A DNA stretch of 64,000 nucleotides from Streptomyces luteogriseus (GCF_014205055.1 NZ_JACHMS010000001.1:4588001-4652000), one strand, 5' to 3'. Positions 47,021-56,201 are shown, counted from the stretch's first letter. Program-made: numbers and translations. Notes: generated from the sequence alone by a model not told the origin.

Positions 47021-47148
47021 GCGCGGAGTCTACGCGGATATACCGGCTCTGGGCAGGGCGTAAAGGAGGTTCCGTACGATATCCCGACCGCCGTCCGGGG
47101 GACCCCGTGCGGGAAGCGATGCCCAGGTCGACGCCGCAATACGCCTCT

Positions 47149-47937
47149 TTACGCCTTCGCGCGGGCCTCGGCCGCGTCCAGGGCGGCCGACTTGTCCGCG
47201 GTGTCCGGCTTTGCCGTGGCCGCCTTGGCCTTCGCCTCCTCGGCGCCGCGCTCCATCTTCTCCGGCTTCTCCGGCGTAACGAATCGATAACCGACGTTCC
47301 GGACGGTGCCGATCAGCGACTCGTGCTCGGGGCCGAGCTTGGCGCGCAGCCGCCGTACGTGCACGTCGACCGTGCGCGTACCGCCGAAGTAGTCGTAGCC
47401 CCAGACCTCCTGGAGCAGCTGGGCGCGGGTGAAGACGCGGCCGGGGTGCTGCGCGAGGTACTTCAGGAGCTCGAACTCCTTGAAGGTGAGGTCGAGGACG
47501 CGGCCCTTGAGCTTGGCGGAGTACGTGGCCTCGTCGACCGACAGGTCGCCGTTGCGGATCTCCATGGGGGAGTCGTCGCTGACGATCTGCTGCCGCCCCA
47601 TGGCCAGCCGCAGCCGCGCCTCGACCTCGGCCGGGCCGGCGGTGTCGAGCAGGACGTCGTCGATGCCCCAGTCCGCGGTGACGGCGGCGAGGCCGCCCTC
47701 GGTGACGACCAGGACGAGCGGGCAGCCGGGCCCGGTGGAGCGCAGCAGCTGGCACAGGCTGCGGACCTGCGGCAGATCACGCCGGCCGTCGATAAGGATG
47801 ACGTCGGCGCCGGGGGTGTCGACGAGGGCGGGGCCCTCGGCGGGGGCCACGCGCACGTTGTGCAGGAGCAGGCCGAGGGCGGGGAGCACCTCCGTCGACG
47901 GCTGGAGGGCGTTGGTCAGGAGCAGCAGAGAACTCAT
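47149..47937 (-). CDS. glnR: GlnR, global nitrogen regulator
   Basis: A 262-residue OmpR-type orphan regulator. The receiver-like half ([22 protein letters not shown]) has the degenerate acidic pocket typical of GlnR, which works without a kinase; the C-terminal winged helix is strong ([36 protein letters not shown]). A charged Ala/Lys tail follows. It controls glnA, amtB and other nitrogen genes in Streptomyces. ATG at 47937. Confidence 0.9.
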   Translation of the reverse strand: MSSLLLLTNALQPSTEVLPALGLLLHNVRVAPAEGPALVDTPGADVILIDGRRDLPQVRSLCQLLRSTGPGCPLVLVVTEGGLAAVTADWGIDDVLLDTAGPAEVEARLRLAMGRQQIVSDDSPMEIRNGDLSVDEATYSAKLKGRVLDLTFKEFELLKYLAQHPGRVFTRAQLLQEVWGYDYFGGTRTVDVHVRRLRAKLGPEHESLIGTVRNVGYRFVTPEKPEKMERGAEEAKAKAATAKPDTADKSAALDAAEARAKA

Positions 47938-48113
47938 ACGTCTGGTTCCTCCTCGGTCCCTGCGAGGACGCTTGTTGGCACAGCACCGCTCTGTCTGCGA
48001 TCCCGAAGGCCCCGTACACCTGCGGTTTCCCGCTTCGTATACAACGCTTCCGAAAGCACAAAAGGACCCGGGGGCTACGCTGCCCGAGTCCTCTGCCCAG
48101 CAGAATAGCCCAC

Positions 48114-48965
48114 ATGAGCTCTCGTCCGGCAGGTCATGTGGCGCGTTCCACCGAACGTCCACACTCCGAGACGCCCGCGGCAACGCCGGTGCGGAGGTCT
48201 TCGAGGACGTTTCTGCGTACGGCCGACGGGGTGACGATCGACGCCGTGTACGACCCGGGCACCGCCGTGCACGACGCCTCGCGGACACGTTCCGGTCACC
48301 CCGTGTTCGTCGTCGCCCACGGCTTCACCGGGGCCGTGGACCGGCCGCATGTACGAAGGGTGGCGCAGGCCTTCGCCCGTTACGGGGCGGTCGTCACGTT
48401 CTCCTTCCGGGGGCACGGCGCGTCCGGCGGGCGGTCCACGGTCGGGGACCGGGAGGTGCTCGACCTGGCGGCGGCGGTGCGGTGGGCGCGGGAGTTCGGG
48501 CACGCGCGCGTGGGGACGGTCGGGTTCTCGATGGGCGGCTCGGTGGTGCTGCGGCACGCGGCGCTGCACCCCCGCGAGACCGACGCGGTGGTGTCGGTCA
48601 GCGCACCGGCCCGCTGGTACTACCGGGGGACCGCCCCGATGCGGCGGCTGCACTGGCTGGTGACGCGGCCGGAGGGGCGGATCGTCGGCCGGTACGGCTT
48701 CGGGACGCGCATCCACCACCGGGACTGGGACCCGGTTCCGCTCTCCCCGGTGGAGGCGGTGCCCAGGATCGCCCCCACCCCGCTGCTGATCGTGCACGGT
48801 GAGGCCGACGGCTACTTCCCCCTCGACCACCCGCGGATGCTGGCCGCTGCCGCCGGTGACCAGGGCGAACTGTGGCTGGAGCCGGGGATGGGGCACGCCG
48901 AGCACGCGGCCGGCGACGCGTTGCTGGCCCGGATCGGGGAGTGGGTCGCGGGCCGGGCGGGCTAG
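48114..48965 (+). CDS. Alpha/beta hydrolase
   Basis: A 283-residue hydrolase with the nucleophile elbow GFSMGGS, oxyanion HGFTGAVDR, acid Asp in HGEADGYFP and His in GMGHAEH. Divergent from glnR. It ends just before the MoaD-like gene. Substrate unknown. Confidence 0.88.
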   Translation: MSSRPAGHVARSTERPHSETPAATPVRRSSRTFLRTADGVTIDAVYDPGTAVHDASRTRSGHPVFVVAHGFTGAVDRPHVRRVAQAFARYGAVVTFSFRGHGASGGRSTVGDREVLDLAAAVRWAREFGHARVGTVGFSMGGSVVLRHAALHPRETDAVVSVSAPARWYYRGTAPMRRLHWLVTRPEGRIVGRYGFGTRIHHRDWDPVPLSPVEAVPRIAPTPLLIVHGEADGYFPLDHPRMLAAAAGDQGELWLEPGMGHAEHAAGDALLARIGEWVAGRAG

Positions 48966-49003
48966 CCTGACGGGGTTCACCGCCGAATTCATTGAGGAAG
49001 CAG

Positions 49004-49258
49004 ATGCCAAAGGTCACGGTGCGCTACTGGGCCGCCGCCAAGGCCGCGGCCGGGGTGGCCGAGGAGCCGTACGAGGCGGCCACTCTCGCCGAGGCGCTCG
49101 CCGGAGTGCGGGAACGGCACCCCGGTGAGCTGGAGCGCGTCCTGCGCCGGTGCTCGTTCCTGGTGGACGGCGACCCCGTGGGCACCCGCGGACATGAGAC
49201 GGTACGGCTGGCCGACGGCGGCACGGTCGAGGTGCTCCCGCCGTTCGCAGGAGGATGA
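49004..49258 (+). CDS. MoaD/ThiS-like sulfur carrier protein
   Basis: An 84-residue ubiquitin-fold protein ending in PPFAGG; the C-terminal GG is the site of thiocarboxylation. ATG at 49004 follows GAGGA. It could serve molybdopterin synthesis or another sulfur transfer; no MoaE is nearby. Three bases separate it from the next gene. Confidence 0.88.
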   Translation: MPKVTVRYWAAAKAAAGVAEEPYEAATLAEALAGVRERHPGELERVLRRCSFLVDGDPVGTRGHETVRLADGGTVEVLPPFAGG

Positions 49259-49261
49259 GCG

Positions 49262-50386
49262 ATGACCAACCAGCCGAACCGGCAGAACCAGCCGTACGAC
49301 CCCTACGGGCAGCAGCCGCAGGCGTGGCCCGGGCAGGCGTACCAGCAGCAGGGGTACGAGGACCCGCACGCCGCTCAGCAGTACACGCAGCAGTGGCAGG
49401 GGCAGACCTGGGAGACGCAGAGCCATCAGGCGGTGTCCGCGCAGGCGCCTGACCATCAGGCGGTGTCCGCGCAGGCGCAGGCGCCGGATCCGGAGACGGC
49501 GATCCTGACACCGCAGTCCCCGCAGACTCCCCGGATGTCGCAGACTCCCCGGGCGCCGCAGGGTCCTGCGGCGCCCGCCGGAGCCGACGCCGACGCCTCC
49601 GGATACGGCCCCGCCACCGTGGGCGGGAACGCGCGCGTCACCGACGCGCAGCGGGCCCGCGCCGAGGGCCGCTCCCCGATCATCGAGCCCGGCATGCAGC
49701 CGGCCGCGCTGACGGCGCTGCTCGGGCTGCTGCTGGCCGGTGCCGCGGCGGTCGGGACGTACGCGCTGCTCGTGCCGCTCGTGGTCCTCCAGGCCGTCAC
49801 CGCGGCGGGCTGGTTCCGGCTGAACGGGATGTGGCCGGCCCGGCAGGGCATCGCGCTGGGCTTCGCGGGCGCGCTGGCCGCGGACGCGGCGCTGCTGGCC
49901 TCGGGCCGCTCGCCGTCGGCGATCCTCGGCACGATCGGGGTGTGGGTGCTGCTCGCGCTGGTCCTGCAACTGCGCTCGCACGCCGACCCGGACGAGCGGA
50001 TGTACGGCCTGATGGCGACGGTCGCGGCCTCGGCGCTGGCGATCGTGGCCGGCGGGTACCTCGCGGCCGCCGCGGACGCGGTGACGGTGGGGGCGGTGGC
50101 CGTCGGGGTCGCCGTCCTGGCCCGCGCGCTGCCGCTGCCGACCCCGGCCTCGGTGGTGGTGTCCCTGCTCGCCGCGGCGGGCGCGGGCATCGCGATGGGC
50201 TCGGTCACGGACCTCGGCACGTCGGGCGCCTTCCTCGGCGCGGGCGCCGCCGTCTGCGCCCTGATCGGCCACCGGGTCGCGAGCTACGACTACCCGTCCC
50301 GATTCGTCCACTTCACGGCGGGCGTGGCCCTGCCGCTGGCCGCGGCGGCCCCGGCGGTGTACGTCCTGGGCAGGGCGCTGGCGTAG
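49262..50386 (+). CDS. Integral membrane protein with Gln/Pro-rich N-terminus
   Basis: A 374-residue protein: a disordered Gln/Pro/Tyr-rich N-terminal third with an internal repeat, then about eight or nine helices from residue 145 onward. It follows the MoaD-like gene by 3 nt. No known family; conserved in Streptomyces by recall. Confidence 0.8.
   Translation: MTNQPNRQNQPYDPYGQQPQAWPGQAYQQQGYEDPHAAQQYTQQWQGQTWETQSHQAVSAQAPDHQAVSAQAQAPDPETAILTPQSPQTPRMSQTPRAPQGPAAPAGADADASGYGPATVGGNARVTDAQRARAEGRSPIIEPGMQPAALTALLGLLLAGAAAVGTYALLVPLVVLQAVTAAGWFRLNGMWPARQGIALGFAGALAADAALLASGRSPSAILGTIGVWVLLALVLQLRSHADPDERMYGLMATVAASALAIVAGGYLAAAADAVTVGAVAVGVAVLARALPLPTPASVVVSLLAAAGAGIAMGSVTDLGTSGAFLGAGAAVCALIGHRVASYDYPSRFVHFTAGVALPLAAAAPAVYVLGRALA
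49424..49477 (+). repeat. In-frame 30-bp tandem repeat
   Basis: The 24-nt core starting CATCAGGCGGTGTCCGCGCA occurs at 49424 and 49454, encoding HQAVSAQAPD followed by HQAVSAQAQAPD in the disordered tail of the membrane protein. Confidence 0.8.
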
Positions 50387-50557
50387 CCCTCCGGACCTCG
50401 CACACTGCCGGCGTCGCCCCTGCTCAGGGTGGCGCTCGCGGTGGTTCGGAAAACGATCGGAGAAAGTCGTCGTCGGATGTCGAGGACCTGCCTCCCTGCT
50501 CCGACTGAAGGGTGACAGCGCGCCGACGGGGCGTGCGGGACGGGGAGGACACCCGAG

Positions 50558-50920
50558 ATGAAGTACGTCGCGATGATCTACGGCAACCAGGCGAAGTGGG
50601 ACTCCTTCCCGGCAGAGGCCTGGCCGGAGGCGATCGCCAAGCAGGAGGCGTTCAACAAGAAGTACCGGGAGAGCGGCGAGCTGGTGGGCGCCTACGGCCT
50701 GGCGGATGCCGCCGCTGCCCAGCTGGTGCGCCGCGAGGACGGCGCCCCGGCCGTGACCGACGGGCCGTACCTGGAGACCAAGGAGTACATCGCCAGCTTC
50801 TACCTGCTGGACTGCGAGAGCCTGGAGCGGGCGCAGCGGATCGCCGCGGACATGCCGTTCGCCGATGTGGAGCCGGTGGAGCTGTGGCCGGTGCTGCATG
50901 AGTCCGCGGCGGACATGTGA
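50558..50920 (+). CDS. YCII/DGPF-domain protein
   Basis: A 120-residue protein with the YCII-related fold and the tell-tale segment VTDGPYLETKEYIASFYLLDC. Such DGPF proteins accompany ECF42-type sigma factors, and here the sigma gene overlaps by 4 bp. It may sense or process a ligand; no enzymatic activity is established. Confidence 0.9.
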   Translation: MKYVAMIYGNQAKWDSFPAEAWPEAIAKQEAFNKKYRESGELVGAYGLADAAAAQLVRREDGAPAVTDGPYLETKEYIASFYLLDCESLERAQRIAADMPFADVEPVELWPVLHESAADM

Positions 50921-52362
50921 GCACCCCGCACCGCGGCGCCGAGGACCTGCTGCGCGAGCTGGCGCCGCAGGTCCTCGGCGTGCTGGTCCGCCGGTACGGC
51001 TCCTTTGACGCGTGTGAGGACGCCGTTCAGGAGGCGCTGCTGGCCGCCGCCCTGCAGTGGCCCGAGGAGGGGGTACCGGACAGCCCGCGCAGCTGGCTGG
51101 TGACTGTCGCCTCCCGCAAGCTGGTCGATCAGGTGCGCAGCGAGGCCGCACGTCGCCGCCGTGAGGACGCCCTGGCGCTGGCCACCCCGCAGTCCGCCCT
51201 GCTGGCGCACTCCGCCGACGCCGTGCCCGCCGCGGACCGGGACGACTCCCTGGCCCTGCTGTTCCTGTGCTGCCACCCCTCGCTGTCCGCACCGAGCCGG
51301 ATCGCGCTGACCCTGCGTGCGGTCGGCGGCCTGAGTACCGCGCAGATCGCCGCGGCCTTCCTGGTACCCGAGGCAACGATGGCCCAGCGCATCAGCCGGG
51401 CCAAGCAGACCATCAAGGCAGCCGGCACGCCCCTGACCATGCCGGAGGGCTCCGGTGGCGCCGAGCGGCTGGCCGCGGTCCGGCACGTGCTCTACCTGAT
51501 CTTCAACGAGGGTTACACCACCACCGGCGGCACCGACCTGACCGTGCCGGAACTGTCCGACGAGGCGATCCGGCTCACCCGGCTGCTGCACCGCCTTGTG
51601 CCCGAGGATCCCGAGACCGCGGGACTGCTCGCCCTGATGCTGCTGACCGACGCACGCCGCCCCGCGCGTACCGGAGCCCACGGCGAGCTGGTTCCCCTGA
51701 CGGAGCAGGACCGTGGCCGGTGGGACCGCGGACTCATCGCGGAAGGCGTGGACCTGATCAGCCGCACCCTGCCCCGAGGGCAGGTCGGCCCCTACCAGCT
51801 GCAAGCGGCCATAGCCGCCGTGCACGACGAGGCCGAGCACAGCGACGCCACCGACTGGCCCCAAGTCCTCGCCCTCTACGACCTCCTGGAGCGGTTCGGG
51901 CCGAACCCGGTGGTCAGTCTCAACCGCGCCATCGCGGTCGCCATGGTCCAGGGCCCGGCCGCCGGTCTCGACCTGCTGGAGAAGCTGGAGAGCGGCAAAC
52001 GCCTGGCGCACCACCACCGGCTGCTCGCCACCCGCGGTCACCTTCTGGAACAGCTCGGCCGGCACCAGGCCGCCGCGAGTGCCTACCGTGAGGCCGCCGC
52101 CCGCACCACCAGCGCCCCCGAGCGCCGCCACCTCACCCAGCGTGCCCAGCGCCTGGAGAACCCGGCATGCCCCCCGCGCCGGACCGCGTCCGTACGACCT
52201 CGCGGGGCTCCGACGCCGGACCTCCGCCCTGTCACAGGTGATCAACAATCCTCCGGTGCCCCTTCCCCCGGCGTTACCCTCGCGCAAGGGACGGCCACCG
52301 GGTCGTCGAAGCACCGGACCGGTGGGGGACACACCGCATGCGCGCACTGCGAATACTGCTGA
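50917..52362 (+). CDS. ECF42-type RNA polymerase sigma factor
   Basis: A 481-residue sigma factor: ECF regions 2 and 4 (YGSFDACEDAVQEALLAA, GLSTAQIAAAFLVPEATMAQRISRAK), then a long C-terminal TPR-like helical domain (IFNEGYTTTGG, LALYDLLERFGPNPVVSLNRAIAV). ECF42 members use this extension instead of an anti-sigma factor. The family normally ends near AQRLEN (about residue 415); the last 65 residues are Pro/Arg/Thr-rich and overlap the next gene by 25 bp, which looks like run-on from a lost stop or a frameshift. Confidence 0.88.
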   Translation: MSTPHRGAEDLLRELAPQVLGVLVRRYGSFDACEDAVQEALLAAALQWPEEGVPDSPRSWLVTVASRKLVDQVRSEAARRRREDALALATPQSALLAHSADAVPAADRDDSLALLFLCCHPSLSAPSRIALTLRAVGGLSTAQIAAAFLVPEATMAQRISRAKQTIKAAGTPLTMPEGSGGAERLAAVRHVLYLIFNEGYTTTGGTDLTVPELSDEAIRLTRLLHRLVPEDPETAGLLALMLLTDARRPARTGAHGELVPLTEQDRGRWDRGLIAEGVDLISRTLPRGQVGPYQLQAAIAAVHDEAEHSDATDWPQVLALYDLLERFGPNPVVSLNRAIAVAMVQGPAAGLDLLEKLESGKRLAHHHRLLATRGHLLEQLGRHQAAASAYREAAARTTSAPERRHLTQRAQRLENPACPPRRTASVRPRGAPTPDLRPVTGDQQSSGAPSPGVTLAQGTATGSSKHRTGGGHTACAHCEYC

Positions 52363-53075
52363 TCTTCGTCGTGATCCTGGGCGGGCTCTTCGTGATCGCC
52401 GACCGCGTCGCGGTCAACTTCGCCGAGGACGAGGCCGCCGACCGGCTGAAGACGACGGAGAACCTGTCGGCGACGCCCGACGTGTCGATCAAGGGCTTCC
52501 CGTTCCTCACCCAGGTCGCCGGCGGTTCCCTGGACGACATCGAGGTCGGCATCAAGGACTACGAGGCCGCCGCGGGCAACGGCGGCCAGAAGATCCGTAT
52601 CGACGACCTCCGGGCCGACATGAAGGGCGTCGAGTTCTCCGGCGACTACAGCTCCGCCACCGCCTCCACCGCCACCGGCACAGCGACCATCGCCTACGAC
52701 GAGCTGCTGAAGACGGCGAAGTCCGAGCCCACCCAGGTCGCCCCGGGCGTCACCGCCAACGTCATCGGTCTCTCCGACGGCGGCAACGGCAAGATCAAGG
52801 TCACCGTCGAGGCCACGGTCCTCGGCACCAGGCTCCCGGAGCCGGTCTCCGTGCTCAGCTCGGTGAAGGTGGACAACGGCACCGTCCGCGTGCACGCCGA
52901 CGGCCTGCCCAAGTTCGGCGGTGTCGACATCGCCGAGAACCGCGTCCGGGCGATCACCGACTTCCAGCAGAAGATCGACGGTCTGCCCGGCGGCATCAAG
53001 CTGGACACGGTCCAGGCCGCCCCGGACGGCGTCGAGATCACGGTGAAGGGTTCCGACGTCCGCCTGGCCGGGTAG
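52338..53075 (+). CDS. DUF2993 (LmeA-like) protein
   Basis: A 245-residue protein with one N-terminal membrane helix (ILLIFVVILGGLFVIA) and the DUF2993 domain (VSIKGFPFLTQVAGGSLDDI). Short paralogue of the gene at 32825, lacking its acidic tail. Secreted or membrane-tethered; function unknown. Confidence 0.85.
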   Translation: MRALRILLIFVVILGGLFVIADRVAVNFAEDEAADRLKTTENLSATPDVSIKGFPFLTQVAGGSLDDIEVGIKDYEAAAGNGGQKIRIDDLRADMKGVEFSGDYSSATASTATGTATIAYDELLKTAKSEPTQVAPGVTANVIGLSDGGNGKIKVTVEATVLGTRLPEPVSVLSSVKVDNGTVRVHADGLPKFGGVDIAENRVRAITDFQQKIDGLPGGIKLDTVQAAPDGVEITVKGSDVRLAG

Positions 53076-53241
53076 GCGGTCGCCCGGCGGATCCGACCTG
53101 CGCTGTCCGGTGGGCGAGACGGTGATGTCCGTAGCGTAGATGTGACGAGGGATGCGGTCGGCCGGACGCCGTGCGGCGAGCGCCCCGGAGGCCTTCCGAT
53201 CCCATATGGCGGATTGTTGCGTCTCAGTATGCGACACGCCG

Positions 53242-53271
53242 GTGACATGCCCGCCCGACCGTCCCTACGAT
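53242..53271 (+). promoter_or_regulatory. Promoter of the Cys leader peptide
   Basis: GTGACA (53242-53247), 18-bp spacer and TACGAT (53266-53271). The predicted start point 7-8 nt later falls on the ATG of the 26-codon leader at 53279, giving a leaderless mRNA. Confidence 0.65.
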
Positions 53272-53278
53272 CGACGCT

Positions 53279-53359
53279 ATGAAGCGACAGGCGGATCTCA
53301 CGAAGCGGCGGGCAGTAGACCTGTGCCGCGTCGCCGCCATGCTCTGTCGCACCTTCTGA
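53279..53359 (+). CDS. Cys-containing leader peptide upstream of rhodanese gene
   Basis: A 26-residue peptide, MKRQADLTKRR followed by AVDLCRVAAMLCRTF. It has two Cys codons near its end, sits 137 nt before the sulfurtransferase gene and matches the actinobacterial type of short leader with RRAVDLCR-like sequence found before sulfur-metabolism genes. In mycobacteria Cys-rich leaderless uORFs attenuate downstream genes when Cys is plentiful; the same role is likely here. Confidence 0.75.
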   Translation: MKRQADLTKRRAVDLCRVAAMLCRTF

Positions 53360-53496
53360 GCGATCGCGTCGGCAGTCGCGTCGGCGCGCGCATCCCCGCA
53401 GCCCCGCATCACGGGCACCCGTGCGCCGCCCTGCCTCAAGGGCGCGCCCTGCAGACCTCGCACGCCCCGCCGTAACTGCCCCGGAGGAGAAGAAGC
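53360..53496 (+). promoter_or_regulatory. Leader RNA between the Cys peptide and the rhodanese gene
   Basis: This 137-nt stretch has no gene. It contains the palindrome GGGCGCGCCC and several GC-rich pairing options, and ends with CGGAGGAGAAG, a strong ribosome site for the rhodanese. It could fold into alternative stems depending on ribosome position on the leader. Confidence 0.45.
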
Positions 53497-54342
53497 ATGA
53501 GCCGCAACGACGTCCTGGTCGACGCCGACTGGCTCCAGGAGCACCTGGACGACCCGACCATCGCCATCGTCGAGGTGGACGAGGACACGTCCGCCTACGA
53601 GAAGAACCACATCCGCAACGCCATCCGGATCGACTGGACGCAGGACCTCCAGGACCCGGTCCGCCGTGACTTCGTCGACCAGGAGGGCTTCGAGAAGCTC
53701 CTGTCCGACAAGGGCATCGGCAACGACCACACCGTGGTCCTCTACGGCGGCAACAACAACTGGTTCGCCTCCTACGCCTACTGGTACTTCAAGCTGTACG
53801 GCCACGAGAGCGTCAAGCTCCTCGACGGCGGCCGCAAGAAGTGGGAGCTCGACGCCCGCGAGCTGGTTCCCGGCGACGAGGTGCCCGAGCGTCCGAAGAC
53901 GGACTACAAGGCCAAGGCCCAGGACACGTCCATCCGTGCCTTCCGCGACGACGTCGTCGCCGCGATCGGTTCGCAGAACCTCGTCGACGTGCGCTCGCCC
54001 GACGAGTTCTCCGGCAAGCTGCTCGCCCCGGCCCACCTGCCGCAGGAGCAGTCCCAGCGCCCGGGTCACGTCCCGTCCGCCCGCAACATCCCGTGGTCCA
54101 AGAACGCCAACGACGACGGCACCTTCAAGTCGGACGACGAGCTCAAGGAGCTCTACGCCGCGGAGAGCGTCGACCTGGCCAAGGACACCATCGCCTACTG
54201 CCGCATCGGTGAGCGCTCCGCGCTGACCTGGTTCGTGCTGCACGAGCTCCTCGGTGTGGAGAACGTCAAGAACTACGACGGCTCCTGGACCGAGTACGGC
54301 TCCCTCGTGGGCGTGCCGATCGAGCTCGGCGCCAACAAGTAA
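53497..54342 (+). CDS. cysA: Thiosulfate/mercaptopyruvate sulfurtransferase (rhodanese)
   Basis: A 281-residue two-domain rhodanese. The N-terminal domain lacks a catalytic Cys; the C-terminal domain has it in IAYCRIGERSA. It transfers sulfane sulfur from thiosulfate, as in the actinobacterial CysA/SseA proteins. Followed closely by the SseC-like gene, and probably controlled by the upstream Cys leader. Confidence 0.92.
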   Translation: MSRNDVLVDADWLQEHLDDPTIAIVEVDEDTSAYEKNHIRNAIRIDWTQDLQDPVRRDFVDQEGFEKLLSDKGIGNDHTVVLYGGNNNWFASYAYWYFKLYGHESVKLLDGGRKKWELDARELVPGDEVPERPKTDYKAKAQDTSIRAFRDDVVAAIGSQNLVDVRSPDEFSGKLLAPAHLPQEQSQRPGHVPSARNIPWSKNANDDGTFKSDDELKELYAAESVDLAKDTIAYCRIGERSALTWFVLHELLGVENVKNYDGSWTEYGSLVGVPIELGANK

Positions 54343-54381
54343 CTCTCCCCGACCGACCTTTCCAGACTTCAGGAGTACGAC

Positions 54382-54669
54382 ATGTGCGGTGCGAAGGCCG
54401 GCGGCCCCGACGCCTCGACGATCAAGCCCGGTGAGACCACCATCCAGGGTCAGGTGACCAAGGACGGCGAGCCCGTGGTGGGCTACGTCCGTCTGCTGGA
54501 CTCGACCGGCGAGTTCACGGCCGAGGTGCCGACCTCGGCGACCGGACAGTTCCGCTTCTACGCGGCCGAGGGCACCTGGACCGTCCGTGCCCTCGTGCCA
54601 GGCGCCACCGCCGACCGCACGGTCGTCGCCCAGCAGGGCGGCCTGGCGGAGGTCGCGATCGCCGTCTGA
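54382..54669 (+). CDS. DUF1416 / SseC-like protein
   Basis: A 95-residue beta-rich protein beginning MCGAKAGGP, with a transthyretin-like pattern (GQVTKDGEPVVGYVRLLDS). It always pairs with rhodanese genes of this type in actinobacteria. ATG at 54382 follows AGGAG. Role unknown. Confidence 0.9.
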   Translation: MCGAKAGGPDASTIKPGETTIQGQVTKDGEPVVGYVRLLDSTGEFTAEVPTSATGQFRFYAAEGTWTVRALVPGATADRTVVAQQGGLAEVAIAV

Positions 54670-54684
54670 CGACGACCGGTCCTC

Positions 54685-54729
54685 GAAGGGCCGCACCCCG
54701 CGGGTTGGACACCTGGGGTGCGGCCCTTC
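54685..54729 (+). terminator. Long perfect stem-loop terminator
   Basis: GAAGGGCCGCACCCC (54685-54699) and GGGGTGCGGCCCTTC (54715-54729) form a 15-bp perfect stem with a 15-nt loop, just 16 nt past the DUF1416 stop. No T-run, but stability is high; it should end the rhodanese transcript. Confidence 0.8.
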
Positions 54730-54755
54730 GGCCTGCCCGGACCTACGCTGGAGGC

Positions 54756-55016
54756 ATGTACGCACGGCGGCGTCATACGTACTTCGCGATGATGGGCCTC
54801 TGCATCGGCCTCTTCGTGCTGGCCTGGGGTGTCGTGCGGCTGTGGTCCGTTCCCGTCGCCGTCGGGATGTGCGTCGTCGCCATGGTCATCCCGCCCGTGG
54901 CGGCCATGGTCGCGAACCGGCGCGGACCGGATGACCGGTGGTGGGACGACCCGTCCGGCGATCCCAAGTCCGACGAGTGGTGGGACGAACTGGACGGCAA
55001 GAAGCGCCCGCACTGA
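54756..55016 (+). CDS. DUF3099 small membrane protein
   Basis: An 86-residue protein with two helices (FAMMGLCIGLFVLAWGVV, VAVGMCVVAMVIPPVAAMV) and an acidic Trp-rich tail (DDRWWDDP). TACGCT lies 7 nt before the ATG at 54756, so it is probably leaderless. Function unknown. Confidence 0.85.
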   Translation: MYARRRHTYFAMMGLCIGLFVLAWGVVRLWSVPVAVGMCVVAMVIPPVAAMVANRRGPDDRWWDDPSGDPKSDEWWDELDGKKRPH

Positions 55017-55017
55017 G

Positions 55018-55235
55018 CGGCGTCCGCCTCGCCGGCTCGTGCTGCCCCGCGCCTGCTCGTGTTGACCGGCGTCCGCCCTGCCGGCTCGTGCTGGCGTCCG
55101 TCCTGCTCCTGCTCGTGTTGACCGGCGTCCGTCCCGCGCCGGCTCGTGTTGACTGGCGCCCGTCCCGCCCCTGCTCGTGCTGAGCGGCGTCCATCCCGCC
55201 CGCCCGCGCTGAGCGGCGCGTCCGCCCCGCCCGTC
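55018..55235. repeat. Degenerate tandem repeat array, about 31-bp unit
   Basis: About seven imperfect units in the style of CGTCCGTCCCGCGCCGGCTC followed by GTGTTGACCGG fill the gap between two small genes. The minus strand reads as repeated RTPVNTSRR-like peptides, an artefact of the array. I see no gene in it. Confidence 0.65.
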
Positions 55236-55252
55236 CGGGGTATCCGCGCTCC

Positions 55253-55627
55253 ATGAGACTGACAGCGGCGGTTCTGGACGCCCCGCACGCACGGGAGCTC
55301 GCGCTCTTCTATCTGCGGCTGCTGCCCGGCTGGGCCGTCCGGCGGGACGAGGACGGTCCCGACTGGGTCCACATCCGGCCGCCCGGTGGCGGCACGGGGC
55401 TGGCCTTCCAGACGGAACCCGACTACCGGCCGCCGGTCTGGCCGAGCGAGCCGGACCGGCCGCGGATGATGGTCCACCTCGACATCGAGGTCGACGACCT
55501 GGAGCGGGAGACCGCGCGGGCCGTCGCCGCCGGGGCGCGGCTCGCCGCCCACCAGCCCCAGGACGACGTCCGGGTGCTGCTGGACCCGGCCGGGCACCCG
55601 TTCTGCCTGTACACGGAGCCTCAGTAG
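55253..55627 (+). CDS. VOC-family (glyoxalase-like) protein
   Basis: A 124-residue protein with two VOC half-domains (LTAAVLDAPHARELALFYLRLL and MMVHLDIEVDDLERETARAV) and a possible metal-binding pattern HLDIEV and HPFCLYTEP. Enzyme or binding protein; substrate unknown. Overlaps the convergent DsrE-like gene by 7 bp. Confidence 0.85.
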   Translation: MRLTAAVLDAPHARELALFYLRLLPGWAVRRDEDGPDWVHIRPPGGGTGLAFQTEPDYRPPVWPSEPDRPRMMVHLDIEVDDLERETARAVAAGARLAAHQPQDDVRVLLDPAGHPFCLYTEPQ

Positions 55628-55983
55628 ACGAGCGCCTGCGTCTCCTGCGCCATCGCCTCCTGGACGAAGACCTGCGCGCCGGCGATCCGGACGCCCTCGA
55701 TGACGTCCTGCTCCGAGATGTCACGACGGGCCGCGCACTGCGTGCACAGCGTGACGCGGCCGGCGGTGAGGAGGGAGTCCAGCAGGTCGGGCAGGGGAGC
55801 GGCGTGCGGCAGCTCGAACTCGGCGGCCCGGCCGGGCAGGGCGAACCAGGCGGACTCGCCGGTCAGCCACAGGGAGACGTCTATGCCGCTGGCCACGGCC
55901 ACCGCCGCCACCGTGAACGCCTGAGAGCACCGCTCGGGGGCGTCGGCCCCCGCCGTCACCTTGATCACCAGCTTCTTCGCCAT
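55621..55983 (-). CDS. DsrE-family protein
   Basis: A 120-residue DsrE/F-like protein (KKLVIKVTAGADAPERCSQAF) with a CxxC in TLCTQCAARR, suited to sulfur or redox chemistry. ATG at 55983 with TACTCT 7 nt upstream, so probably leaderless. Exact partner unknown. Confidence 0.85.
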   Translation of the reverse strand: MAKKLVIKVTAGADAPERCSQAFTVAAVAVASGIDVSLWLTGESAWFALPGRAAEFELPHAAPLPDLLDSLLTAGRVTLCTQCAARRDISEQDVIEGVRIAGAQVFVQEAMAQETQALVY

Positions 55984-56082
55984 AGCCGGAAGAGTAGTCC
56001 GGAATCGAAGTGCCGAAGGGGCCCGCGTAAGCTGGCCCCCGGCCCTGTGCACCCATTCGCACCCCCGCTCAAGGAGCACCCC

Positions 56083-56181
56083 GTGGAGATCTTCTTCGAA
56101 ATCCTGTTGGTCCTGGTCGCCGTCGGCGTCCTGGCCTTCGCCGGACTGACCGTGAAGAAGCTGTACCAGGGCCAGCGCTGA
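56083..56181 (+). CDS. Single-helix small membrane protein
   Basis: A 32-residue peptide, basically one membrane helix (FFEILLVLVAVGVLAFAGL) with a basic tail (VKKLYQGQR). GTG at 56083 follows AAGGAG by 6 nt, a strong site. Conserved in Streptomyces by recall. Confidence 0.75.
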   Translation: MEIFFEILLVLVAVGVLAFAGLTVKKLYQGQR

Positions 56182-56201
56182 CCCACGTCTAGGAAGTTCC
56201 C

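Noticed and set aside
55018-55252. A repeat protein on the minus strand (RTPVNTSRR units)
   Set aside because: The repeats are at the DNA level with changing unit length, and the frame runs into the next gene on both sides.
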